Source: Candidatus Sericytochromatia bacterium (lineage in GTDB: Bacteria; Cyanobacteriota; Sericytochromatia; JACMPN01). Taken from it: a stretch of 12,886 nucleotides of DNA. The position numbers and the translations under genes are program-made. Shown piece by piece: positions 6,117-12,886 of this stretch (the stretch's first letter is position 1; each line of letters opens with the position of its first letter). Where the stretch lies: contig JACMPN010000614.1 of the NCBI GenBank assembly GCA_014377495.1, positions 1 through 12,886 of the forward strand. Reading direction: 5' to 3'. The notes beneath the pieces were generated by a model, which saw nothing but the letters and a program-made list of their open reading frames with translations, did not search any database and was not told where the DNA came from.

Positions 6117-6476
6117 ATGCCTTTGGATATTCCGCAATCGGCGAGCAAGGATCTGCTCGGTAACGTCCTGCACCTCATGCAGGAGATGACACCCAGGGAC
6201 GTCAACGCCCTGCGCAAGCTCAAGGAACACAACCTTGTCCTGCTCGAAGTGAAAATCACGGCGGTTTCGGCGTCTCTCGGCATGACGATGGACGATCTGC
6301 GTCTGCCGTCGGAAACCCAGATCCTCACCCTGCTGCGTGGCGAAAAAGCCCTGTTTCCCGGGCAGTGGGACCGTCTCACCGAAGGCGACATTCTCTTCCT
6401 GCTGATCAATGTGCGGCACGAGGCGTATATCCGGCAGGTCCTGACGTCGCCGACGCCGATCCTGCTCGCCGAATAG
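6117..6476 (+). CDS. Stand-alone RCK_C / TrkA_C-like domain protein
   Basis: This encodes 119 residues from the ATG at 6117, preceded by AAAGGGGGA (6102-6110). The frame is open to 6069, but that upstream start has no ribosome site. Residues 1-38 are a mainly helical lead-in (LLGNVLHLMQEMTPRDVNALRKLKEH). Residues 40-110 follow the RCK_C pattern: a first strand LVLLEVKIT, then a GMTMDDLRLPSETQIL motif (55-70), a strand LTLLRGEKALFPG, then LTEGDILFLLINVRHEAYIRQVL. RCK_C domains bind small ligands, such as cyclic di-AMP in some potassium transporters and channels, and act as regulatory modules. Here no RCK_N, membrane segment or transporter is attached or adjacent. It may act in trans on a channel encoded elsewhere or as a free ligand sensor. 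The domain call is by pattern; ligand and partner are unknown. Confidence 0.65.
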   Translation: MPLDIPQSASKDLLGNVLHLMQEMTPRDVNALRKLKEHNLVLLEVKITAVSASLGMTMDDLRLPSETQILTLLRGEKALFPGQWDRLTEGDILFLLINVRHEAYIRQVLTSPTPILLAE

Positions 6477-6640
6477 CGGCGGACTGAGAGCCCCCCCAGG
6501 CGGGTCGGACGCTGTCTGTTCCCGACCGGCAGGAGGGCCCTGCGAGGGGGCGGGGCGTGGTAAGCTCCGCTTCTGGTGGCGGTTTGTGGCGTATTGGGGC
6601 CGGATCCGCGTCACCGATCAGGGCGGAGCCGGAGTACCGA

Positions 6641-7699
6641 GTGGGCAAAACCATAGCTGTGGGGATGAGCGGCGGCGTGGACAGCGCTGTGGCCGCTTAT
6701 TTGCTGGTGCGGGCCGGTCACGACGTCCGTGGCGTGACCAGCATCAACTACCAGGCGTCCCGCTGCTGTGACTCCCGCTCGATCCTGCAGGCCAAGGCGG
6801 CGGCCGAGCATATCGGCATCCCCTACCAGACGATCGACGTCATCCTGCCGTTCCGCCAAAAGGTCGTCGAGGCTTATATTGACGGCTACAAGTCCGGCGT
6901 CACCGTCAACCCCTGCACGATCTGCAACGGCGAGATCCGCTTTGAGGAGATCTTCGACGAAGCCGAATGGCAGTTCAGCGCCGAGGCGATGGCCACCGGC
7001 CATTACGCCCGCATCCGGCAGGATCCCGCCACAGGCCGCTGGCAGTTGTCACGGGGGCTCGACCCTAGCAAGGATCAGAGCTACATGCTTTACCGGCTGC
7101 GCCAGGAGCAGTTGGCCCGGACCCTCTTTCCGCTCGGCGAGCTGAGCAAGGCCGAAGTGCGGGCCTTGGCGGCGGAGATCGGCCTGGCTGTCGCCAACAA
7201 GCCGGACAGCCAGGATATCTGCTTCGTCATGGACGGTCATGCGGCCTTCATGCGGGAGGCCCTGGGGGATGCCATGGTGCCGGGTCCGATCGTCGATCTG
7301 GCTGGCAACGTCCTCGGCCGGCACGAGGGGATCGCCCTGTACACGATCGGTCAGCGGCGGGGTTTGGGTGTGGCGGCGCCGGCACCCATGTACGTCCTCC
7401 GCCTCGATGCCGCCACCAACACCGTCATCGTCGGCCCGCGAGACTCTGCCGGGCTGACGGCGCTCGTCGCCACCCGGTTCAACTGGGTGTCCCTCGCCGC
7501 CCCGACCGCCCCGTTTGCCGCCGAACTGCAGGTCCGCTATCGCACGGTCCCCGTGCCGGTTCAGGTGACGCCCCAGCCGGATGGCAACGTCCACATCGCC
7601 TGTGATGAGCCGCAGTTTGGCGTCAGCCCGGGCCAGGCTGCGGTGATCTACCATGGCGACATGCTGCTGGGTGGTGGGGTGATCTCTGGCGGCGGATAG
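6641..7699 (+). CDS. mnmA: tRNA-specific 2-thiouridylase MnmA
   Basis: This encodes 352 residues. A GTG start at 6641 is chosen because CCGGAG lies six bases before it and the protein then opens GKTIAVGMSGGVDSAV, as usual for the family; the frame is open to an ATG at 6557. MnmA adenylates and thiolates uridine 34 in tRNAs for Lys, Glu and Gln. The PP-loop SGGVDS is at 10-15. The first catalytic Cys lies in NPCTICNGEIRF (Cys95) and the second in DSQDICFV (Cys194). ATGHYAR (118-124) and KDQSYMLYRL (144-153) are tRNA- and ATP-site motifs. The C-terminal beta-barrel ends in FGVSPGQAAVIY. The RCC motif at 41-43 and NPC instead of NPD are seen in one MnmA subgroup. A TAAGCT box at 6561-6566 may be its -10. 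It appears to be transcribed alone. Confidence 0.95.
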   Translation: MGKTIAVGMSGGVDSAVAAYLLVRAGHDVRGVTSINYQASRCCDSRSILQAKAAAEHIGIPYQTIDVILPFRQKVVEAYIDGYKSGVTVNPCTICNGEIRFEEIFDEAEWQFSAEAMATGHYARIRQDPATGRWQLSRGLDPSKDQSYMLYRLRQEQLARTLFPLGELSKAEVRALAAEIGLAVANKPDSQDICFVMDGHAAFMREALGDAMVPGPIVDLAGNVLGRHEGIALYTIGQRRGLGVAAPAPMYVLRLDAATNTVIVGPRDSAGLTALVATRFNWVSLAAPTAPFAAELQVRYRTVPVPVQVTPQPDGNVHIACDEPQFGVSPGQAAVIYHGDMLLGGGVISGGG

Positions 7700-7830
7700 C
7701 ACCCCACGGCGCGTGCCAGCCGCCGTTTCCAGCGGCGATGCGTCCACTGTCTGCGTTAGGCGGACACGGGTTTGGGGCACAACAGTGATATGTCGCCTGG
7801 TTTTTGACCACCCGACCAGACGTGTGAGCC

Positions 7831-8859
7831 ATGGGACGGGCGTTTATGACAGGGCAGGTTGCAGCCACGATCAGGGGACTGGTGGATCCACCGGTGAAAC
7901 CCCCCGGCAAACCGCCGACGGTGGCGCAATCGGCTGGACCGGCCGTGGTGACGGCCCCTCCCGCACAGGTCGACTCGCTGAAGACGGTGGGTTTGGTGGC
8001 CCCCAAAGCGGGCATCGTGGCCATCCCCGACTCCCTCGTCGCTGCCTGGGACACCCAGCGGATCGACTCCAACGCCTTTCGCGAAACGCTTCTGCAGGAC
8101 GTGCACCTGGATCTTGAGGCCGTCGGAGGGAGCTGGACGGCGTTTCCGGATTTCCTCAAACGGTTGAAGGGCCTGCAGAATGCGGATCCGGACCACCGCC
8201 ACGTCACCCTCGTCCTCAACGTGCACGGCAATAACGGCACCGGCCTCAAGGTCGTCTCATACCGGCAAGCAGACAAAGTCGGCATCAATGATGCCGCCAG
8301 CGCTACGGACGCTGCCGGCAAGCCGACCCACGTCGATGTCAGCATCGCCTCGGCTGCTCAGATCAACGAGTGGCTGAAAGAGGCCGGCTTTGATCCCGAT
8401 GACGTGACCATCGTGTCAGAGCTGTGCAATGGCGGCAAAGCCTATCTGGTCTCGGTCGACGGATTCAACACACCTGAGAAAACGGCCGCCATCACCCAAG
8501 CCAAAAAGCTGGCGACGAAAGAACACGTGGCCTTGGGCAGCGTGGTGTTCCATGATCCGGCCCAACCGAAAGCCGACCTGACCTACCATTGGATCGGTCG
8601 CAAGAGCGGTGGCAATACGGCAGGCAGCGTCTTCCTGCAGGTGGCGACGGGGATGGGCACCGGCGTCACCGGCAAGGTGTCGGCGGCGCCGCTGGTGGAT
8701 TTGAACCGTCTCGGCCAGCCCGGCAAGGTGACCATCGCCGTCACCGGTGAGCGCAATCCCTGGCCTGATGCCCATTTCAACGCGATGATCGCCGACCTGC
8801 GGGCCAAATCGCCCCGGTTCTTTCCCGCACCCGGGCCCAAAGCCGCTGACAATCAGTAG
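7831..8859 (+). CDS. Orphan protein with caspase-fold (clan CD)-like His-Gly and Cys motifs
   Basis: This encodes 342 residues from the ATG at 7831; the ATG at 7846 is an equally possible start, and neither has a clear ribosome site. Residues 18-48 are Pro-rich and probably disordered. Two motifs stand out. HVTLVLNVHGNNGTG (124-138) is a hydrophobic strand ending in His132-Gly133. DDVTIVSELCNGGKAYLV (190-207) is a second hydrophobic strand followed by Cys199 and Gly-Gly. This spacing and setting match the catalytic His and Cys of clan CD peptidases (caspases, metacaspases, gingipains, clostripain). The helix before the Cys strand (AAQINEWLKEAGF) also fits. There is no signal peptide, so the protein may be cytoplasmic. 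Activity is inference; another Rossmann-like alpha/beta fold is the alternative. A 128-bp inverted-repeat element lies 44 bases after the stop. Confidence 0.55.
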   Translation: MGRAFMTGQVAATIRGLVDPPVKPPGKPPTVAQSAGPAVVTAPPAQVDSLKTVGLVAPKAGIVAIPDSLVAAWDTQRIDSNAFRETLLQDVHLDLEAVGGSWTAFPDFLKRLKGLQNADPDHRHVTLVLNVHGNNGTGLKVVSYRQADKVGINDAASATDAAGKPTHVDVSIASAAQINEWLKEAGFDPDDVTIVSELCNGGKAYLVSVDGFNTPEKTAAITQAKKLATKEHVALGSVVFHDPAQPKADLTYHWIGRKSGGNTAGSVFLQVATGMGTGVTGKVSAAPLVDLNRLGQPGKVTIAVTGERNPWPDAHFNAMIADLRAKSPRFFPAPGPKAADNQ

Positions 8860-8903
8860 TCCCGTGCAGCATGACATTGCCCCAATTGGCGGACCCTGGT
8901 GAA

Positions 8904-9031
8904 CATTAGGGGTGTTTGAGGTGGTCAGGGCGAGTCGGATTTGGGCTGGGTTCTGTGACCGCGTCCTCAGGGACGCTGAGCAGGTTCCAGCGCCAAGGCG
9001 GCCGTCATGGCCATCTCAAACACCCCTAATG
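8904..9031. mobile_element. 128-bp element with 20-bp terminal inverted repeats (MITE-like)
   Basis: Bases 8905-8924 are the reverse complement of 9011-9030 with one mismatch, and the outer pair 8904/9031 also matches. The ends read CATTAGGGGTGTTTGAG and CTCAAACACCCCTAATG. The interior has a small stem (8961-8966 with 8971-8976, loop TCAG) and no coding capacity. The 86-base interior and lack of a T-tract argue against an ordinary terminator. The octamer GGCGGACC occurs on both sides (8888-8895 and 9034-9041), but not directly at the ends. The right arm supplies the stop codon of the minus-strand membrane gene. No other copy was noticed in the window. Confidence 0.5.
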
Positions 9032-9403
9032 GCGGCGGACCGGGAAGTTCTCGGGAGGCAGGGCGGATGAGGGGCGGACGACACCGGGCTTGGCATAGTG
9101 GATGAACGCAGGCGGCGCCTCGGGCTTGTCCCGGAAGAGACTGCGCACGGCGGCCAGCAAGGTCCCGGAACCGAAACCGGTCAACAGGAACCAGAACGGT
9201 TTGAGGAGATAGTCGGGAACTAACGTGCCCAAGACTCCGTCAACCGTCATAGCGACGAACGTCAGCACCGCCAAAAAAAAGAACAGGCTGCCGAACGTGT
9301 CCGGCAGGGCCCCGGCGATGAAGTCCCGAAAACGGTTGCCGCTGACCCGCCCCAGCAAGAAGCTGGGGAAGAACGTGCAGGCGAAGATGAGCGTGTAAGC
9401 CAT
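9026..9403 (-). CDS. Small membrane protein of unknown function
   Basis: This encodes 125 residues from the ATG at 9403; no strong ribosome site is seen, but a good promoter lies about 50 bases upstream. Three hydrophobic stretches are likely membrane segments: about 3-19 (YTLIFACTFFPSFLLG), 37-60 (FGSLFFFLAVLTFVAMTVDG) and 67-88 (LKPFWFLLTGFGSGTLLAAV). The basic and Pro-rich tail (89-125) has no motif recognised. The first segment is short, and the protein may have two or three crossings. The last residues (VRRH) and the TAG stop lie at or in the right arm of the inverted-repeat element, so an older C-terminus may have been replaced. The family is not recognised; it is probably an inner-membrane protein. 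Confidence 0.6.
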   Translation of the reverse strand: MAYTLIFACTFFPSFLLGRVSGNRFRDFIAGALPDTFGSLFFFLAVLTFVAMTVDGVLGTLVPDYLLKPFWFLLTGFGSGTLLAAVRSLFRDKPEAPPAFIHYAKPGVVRPSSALPPENFPVRRH

Positions 9404-9457
9404 GTGACGAGCGTTACCATGTTGAAGCCGCGATACCGGTAGTTTTTGTCCACGGAT

Positions 9458-9487
9458 AGCTTAGCCCTGAGTTACTCCTAGTGACAA
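9458..9487 (-). promoter_or_regulatory. Promoter of the small membrane protein gene (minus strand)
   Basis: Read on the minus strand, TTGTCA (9487-9482) and TAAGCT (9463-9458) are 18 bases apart. The start would be near 9451, leaving a leader of about 48 bases. The TAAGCT box also occurs upstream of other genes in the window. Confidence 0.5.
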
Positions 9488-9571
9488 GCAGGGCGGTGTA
9501 TTTTTTAAGCACCCGGGGCACTGTTTAGCGCCGCGATGGCCGCAAGGCCCGCCATGCCGACGAGGCCGTCT

Positions 9572-10438
9572 ATGTACCAGCTGGAACAGGGCACCTGGCT
9601 CGATACCACCCGGGTCGGCGGCGGCGCGCCCGTGCGCATCATGGGGGTCATCAACCTCAGTCCCGAATCTTTTTATTCCGAGTCGGTCCGGACTGGACGG
9701 GACGCCCTCGCCGCCCGCGCCGAAGCGATGGCCCGCGAGGGCGCGGACCTGCTCGACGTCGGGGCCATGTCCACCGCCCCCTACAACGACACGGCCATCC
9801 CGCTTGCCGAAGAAATCCGCCGGCTGGAAGCGGCCATCCCGATCATCCGGGCCGCCTCCGGACTCCCCGTGGCCGTCGACAGCCCGCGAGCCCCGGCCGC
9901 CGCCGCCGCCCTCGCTGCCGGCGCGACGACCCTCAACGCCATCAGCGGCCTGCACCAGGATGCCGACATGGCCCGGGTGGCCGCCGACGCCAAAGGGGTG
10001 ATCCTCATGGCCGGCGAACGGCCGGGCGCGCCCGGCGATCCCGTCGCCCAGGTGCTGCACAGCTGGCAGAGCAGCCTGGCCATCGCCCGCCGGGCCGGCG
10101 TCGATCCGCGACTGATCGTGCTCGATCCGGGGATCGGGTTTTTCCGGGGCGGACCCCTGCCCTGGCACGAGTGGGACATCCAGGTATTGCGCCAGTTGCG
10201 CCGGCTGACGGATATCGGCTATCCGCTGTTCGTCGGGGTCTCGCGCAAATCCTTCATCGGTGAGCGGTTGCAGCGGCCTGATCCGGCGGACCGGCTGGCG
10301 GGCTCGCTAGCCGCCGCCACCCTGGCCGTCAGTCAGGGTGCTGCCGTGATCCGCACCCACGATGTCGGCGCCACGCGGGATGCCGTCCGTCTGGCGGAGA
10401 TCATCCTCGGCCGGCCGGACTCGCCGGACAGCCCTTGA
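9572..10438 (+). CDS. Dihydropteroate-synthase-like protein with altered substrate loops
   Basis: This encodes 288 residues from the ATG at 9572, chosen for GAGG six bases upstream; in-frame ATGs at 9536 and 9554 lack a ribosome site. It has the pterin-binding TIM barrel of FolP, which joins p-aminobenzoate to the pterin pyrophosphate in folate synthesis. Pterin-site residues are kept: Asn28, Asp103 (VAVDS), Asn122 (LNAISG), Asp185 (VLDPGIGF), Lys226 (SRKSFIG), Arg261 and His263 (RTHDV). The two mobile loops differ. The usual TPDSFSDGG is SPESFYSES (30-38), and STRPG is STAPY (67-71), replacing the loop-2 arginine with Ala69. It may be a true but divergent synthase, or a related pterin enzyme as in archaea that make other pterins. 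No other folate gene adjoins. The cysteine-cluster gene follows after 95 bases. Confidence 0.8.
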   Translation: MYQLEQGTWLDTTRVGGGAPVRIMGVINLSPESFYSESVRTGRDALAARAEAMAREGADLLDVGAMSTAPYNDTAIPLAEEIRRLEAAIPIIRAASGLPVAVDSPRAPAAAAALAAGATTLNAISGLHQDADMARVAADAKGVILMAGERPGAPGDPVAQVLHSWQSSLAIARRAGVDPRLIVLDPGIGFFRGGPLPWHEWDIQVLRQLRRLTDIGYPLFVGVSRKSFIGERLQRPDPADRLAGSLAAATLAVSQGAAVIRTHDVGATRDAVRLAEIILGRPDSPDSP

Positions 10439-10533
10439 GGCAACGCAGCAGGTCCGGTCGCCGCTTTCTGCCCTGCCTCTGAGACGCTCTAGGGTGTGGA
10501 CAGTCGGTGACCCACTCGTCAGACTGAACAGGT

Positions 10534-12189
10534 ATGAAACCTGTTCCGACAAAGGCCTTGCGGTTGGTCCAGCAGTTCCTGCTCTCCAGCGGTCCGCCGT
10601 ACGATTTCGCCGCCCATTTCGACACCCTGGCGCCCGGTGCCATGGTCCTGATCGGGGCCCATGCCGTGCCGCGATCCGAAATCGACCGCCAGACTTACGT
10701 CACCCGCATGCGCGCCTTCATGGACATGGCCGGGATCACCGAGCTCGGCCCGGCCTTCACTCTGGAGCGCCACCTGGACTGGCAGCCCGACGAGACGGGC
10801 GGCACCCTGCTGGCCAGCATCCGTGAGCTGAAAACCAAAACCAGCCATGGCGCTGCTTTCCGCCCCGAAGGGGAGAGCTGGCTGGTGCGTGCCGCCTGCC
10901 TGCAAAACAAGCCCTTACCTCCCGCCGACGTCGTCGTCGCCCGTGGCCTGGCCGAGTTTGCCTATTGGCGCCCCGCCACCGACCACGACGTCTGGCCGAT
11001 GCAGGCCATCGGGCTGGGCTATCTGCGTCGGCACACCGTCTCCACCGAGCCGCTGCATGCCCTGCCCGAGTCGCGGTTCACCTGCCAGGGTCGGGGCTTC
11101 TGTTGCGGGCAGATCGGTCAGTGGCAGGTCACCGTGCATGCCAATGCCCTGAAGGCCGTCACCGCCATGCCCTGGACCGGGCTCGGGATCACGGGGCCCC
11201 AGTTTGAGGACGGGGGCGGCAGGCTGCGGGACGGCAATGTGGCCCAGATGGCCGGATGTGGCGACAATGGCTGTGCGGCCCATGTCGAGGGCCGCTGCAC
11301 ACTGCACCAGTCGGTTGGTTGGCAGCCCATCGAGCCGTGTCTCGTGTTTCCGTATCAGTTCATGGACACACCGGACGGGATCAGCGTCACCCATTCGTTT
11401 CTCTGCCACACGGTCGGTGAAAACCAGGGGTTACCCCTGGCGGCGCAGGAAGCCGACGTGCGCCTGCGGTTGGCGGCCGTGCGGCCCCTGGTCACCCGAG
11501 TCCGGCCCCTGGTGCCGTTGCTCAAGAACGGGGCGGTCCTGACCTGGGAAGCCTATCGGCGGCTCGAAACGGTGCTGTTGGCCATCCTCGCCGATACCAG
11601 CCTGGGTCCGATGCCTGCCCGGCTGCTGCGGGGTCATCAGCTGATGACGGTCCTGGTCACCGTCTTTCGCTTTGCCCAACAGATTGACCTCGCGGCGATC
11701 AATCAGGTGCTCGCCTCGCCGCTGCCGGAGCTGGCGATGAATTCCGGCCGCCATGTCGAGGATCTGATGCGGTTCATGCTCAAACGGCCGGGGCACCCCG
11801 ATCCTGTCCGGACGGACCGCCTCTTCGGCGACTGGCACTATTCCGCCTGGGCCGTCGGCCAGGGCAAGCCGCTCGGTGACGCCATGGACGATGAGCTGAT
11901 CACGCGGTACCTGCGGACGGTGCTGTTCCGCAAGCTGGGATTGGCCGGCGTCGGGCTGGCATTCGTCTGGAGCACCGTTTCCTGGGCCGCACGTGCCTGG
12001 GAGCGGCAGGCCCGATTCCTGGAAGCGGAGACCGGCCGTCCGATCGATCGGATGATGCAGCTCGACGTGGCCCGCCACATCGACATGCTCTTCCTGAGCA
12101 CGCCCTTTCTCCAGGAAATGGCCCTGCATATCAAGAGCCACGAACGGTTCGTCACCCCCCGCATGTGGCTCTCACTGAGCGAACCCTAG
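10534..12189 (+). CDS. Cysteine-cluster (YkgJ/FliB-like) protein, first tandem paralogue
   Basis: This encodes 551 residues from the ATG at 10534. No strong ribosome site is present; TGGACA (10497-10502) and CAGACT (10520-10525), 17 apart, would give an almost leaderless mRNA. Residues 1-125 (GPPYDFAAHFDTLAPGA ... GESWLVRAAC) look like a small alpha/beta domain, possibly NTF2-like. The metal-binding region runs from RFTCQGRGFCCG (Cys184, Cys190, Cys191), through Cys242 and Cys247, to GRCTLH (Cys255), EPCLVFPYQF (Cys269) and FLCH (Cys291). CxnCC...C...C followed by a Pro/Phe-Pro motif is the signature of YkgJ-type zinc/iron-chelating proteins and of flagellin lysine methylase FliB. Residues 300-551 are helical, with a hydrophobic stretch near 468-485 (KLGLAGVGLAFVWSTVSW). 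The long C-terminal part suits FliB better than short YkgJ proteins. The substrate is unknown. It precedes its paralogue by five bases. Confidence 0.6.
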   Translation: MKPVPTKALRLVQQFLLSSGPPYDFAAHFDTLAPGAMVLIGAHAVPRSEIDRQTYVTRMRAFMDMAGITELGPAFTLERHLDWQPDETGGTLLASIRELKTKTSHGAAFRPEGESWLVRAACLQNKPLPPADVVVARGLAEFAYWRPATDHDVWPMQAIGLGYLRRHTVSTEPLHALPESRFTCQGRGFCCGQIGQWQVTVHANALKAVTAMPWTGLGITGPQFEDGGGRLRDGNVAQMAGCGDNGCAAHVEGRCTLHQSVGWQPIEPCLVFPYQFMDTPDGISVTHSFLCHTVGENQGLPLAAQEADVRLRLAAVRPLVTRVRPLVPLLKNGAVLTWEAYRRLETVLLAILADTSLGPMPARLLRGHQLMTVLVTVFRFAQQIDLAAINQVLASPLPELAMNSGRHVEDLMRFMLKRPGHPDPVRTDRLFGDWHYSAWAVGQGKPLGDAMDDELITRYLRTVLFRKLGLAGVGLAFVWSTVSWAARAWERQARFLEAETGRPIDRMMQLDVARHIDMLFLSTPFLQEMALHIKSHERFVTPRMWLSLSEP

Positions 12190-12194
12190 CGGCG

Positions 12195-12886
12195 ATGCTC
12201 CCGACACCCGCAACGGTCCGGGCCCGGATCGCCGGCTATCTGGCGGCGTGCGGCGCCCCATGGGATTTTGCGGCCCACTACGACAGTCTGGCGGGGACGG
12301 CGCTCGTCGCCAGCGATCCGCACCTGGTCCCCAAAGCCACTGTCGACCGGAGGGCCTTTGTCCGCTGTCACCGCCTGGCATTGAAACGCTCGCCGGTCGC
12401 CCGGACGCTCGTCTGGCACCCCGGTGAGACGGTGCGGCACATCGAGGACGGCGAACAGGTCACTGTGGTGATTCGGCTGGAAGAGCGGAGCTGCCGCCGC
12501 CAGTGGTTGGGCCTGTTCGTATTTGCGGCCGGCGGCGGCATCGTCGCCGCCTGTCTCCTCGATCCGGCCAGCGAGGGGAAAGATCCGTCCGGCGAACCGG
12601 CCTCGGCAGCCACCCTGCTCGCCCTGGCGCTCGGCGAGTTGGCCGCCTGGCGGCCGGGCCCCGGCGGTGAACCGGTGAACGGCATCCTCTTGTCCCACCG
12701 GCGGCTCACGATGACGGCCGACCTGGCCCTGAGGGCCCTGCCGGAAGCCCGGTTCACCTGCCAGAACAGTGGCCAGTGCTGTGCCATCCGGTTCCCGATC
12801 GTCGTGTCCGCACCGGCCGCCGTCGTGCTGGCCGCGCTCCCCTGGGAGGCACTTGTCTTGCCGATGCCCGTGGTGACGGCAGGTCC
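12195..12886 (+). CDS. Cysteine-cluster protein, second tandem paralogue, cut by window end
   Basis: The frame opens with ATG five bases after the stop of the preceding gene and stays open to the window end (230 full codons). There is no strong ribosome site, so translation is probably coupled. It is clearly paralogous to the gene before it: GAPWDFAAHYDSLA (20-33) matches GPPYDFAAHFDTLA, and RALPEARFTCQNSGQCC (180-196) matches HALPESRFTCQGRGFCC. The C-x5-C-C cluster is Cys189, Cys195 and Cys196. The stretches between are much diverged, so the duplication is old. The downstream cysteines seen in the first copy would lie beyond the window. The two probably act together or on related targets. 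Confidence 0.65.
   Translation, partial: MLPTPATVRARIAGYLAACGAPWDFAAHYDSLAGTALVASDPHLVPKATVDRRAFVRCHRLALKRSPVARTLVWHPGETVRHIEDGEQVTVVIRLEERSCRRQWLGLFVFAAGGGIVAACLLDPASEGKDPSGEPASAATLLALALGELAAWRPGPGGEPVNGILLSHRRLTMTADLALRALPEARFTCQNSGQCCAIRFPIVVSAPAAVVLAALPWEALVLPMPVVTAG

Noticed and set aside
6478..6545. Short GGTCGG/CCGACC stem after the RCK_C gene as a terminator
   Set aside because: Only six base pairs with a long loop and no T-tract.
8904..9031. Inverted repeat as a bidirectional terminator for the convergent genes
   Set aside because: The 86-base interior between the arms is far too long for an intrinsic terminator, and neither side has a T-tract.
8888..9041. GGCGGACC on both sides of the inverted-repeat element as a target-site duplication
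   Set aside because: The copies are not flush with the ends (nine and two bases away), and such GC-rich octamers recur by chance here.
9499..9507. T-run before the DHPS-like gene as a terminator
   Set aside because: No stem precedes it on the plus strand, and no gene ends there.
9461..10168. 235-codon minus-strand frame opposite the DHPS-like gene
   Set aside because: Gly/His/Arg-rich shadow composition; the plus strand holds the family motifs.
11431..12141. 236-codon minus-strand frame opposite the first cysteine-cluster gene
   Set aside because: No motif or ribosome site; a high-GC shadow of a well-supported gene.

Overview
The window is GC-rich, densely coded bacterial chromosome. A predicted outer-membrane barrel fragment, two lipoprotein signals, a periplasmic copper chaperone and a c-type cytochrome point to a two-membraned (Gram-negative type) cell. 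The phylum cannot be fixed from this stretch. NHL-propeller lipoproteins, the MnmA variant with an RCC motif and orphan domain proteins would suit a deep, little-cultured lineage (for example a non-photosynthetic relative of Cyanobacteria), but that is only an impression. No rRNA, tRNA, CRISPR array, transposase or phage gene was seen.

Layout. 1-558: 3' end of a probable outer-membrane beta-barrel gene. 559-921: a non-coding stretch with two related terminator-type hairpins and a possible small RNA. 922-2163: lipoprotein with a six-bladed NHL propeller. Overlapping its end on the other strand, 3043-2153 encodes a protein with all the landmarks of pyroglutamyl peptidase (family C15) in circularly permuted order. 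3139-3927: TrmJ-type tRNA methyltransferase, probably leaderless. On the minus strand, 5289-4540 (stand-alone RibD reductase domain) is followed by 4450-3977 (PCuAC copper chaperone). Divergently, 5404-5811 encodes a small monohaem cytochrome c lipoprotein. 6117-6476: stand-alone RCK_C/TrkA_C domain. 6641-7699: mnmA. 7831-8859: orphan protein with His-Gly and Cys-Gly motifs like those of caspase-fold (clan CD) peptidases. 8904-9031: 128-bp element with near-perfect 20-bp terminal inverted repeats. 9403-9026: small membrane protein. 9572-10438: divergent dihydropteroate-synthase-like protein. 10534-12189 and 12195-window end: tandem paralogues with a shared N-terminal region and a C-x5-CC cysteine cluster.

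How they fit. Most transcription units are short and functionally unrelated: tRNA modification (trmJ, mnmA), folate/flavin-like chemistry (RibD-C, DHPS-like), and envelope redox or copper functions (PCuAC, cytochrome c). The least ordinary items are the permuted C15-like peptidase, the caspase-fold candidate, the paired cysteine-cluster proteins, the duplicated hairpins and the inverted-repeat element. All functional calls come from reading motifs by eye; no database search was run.
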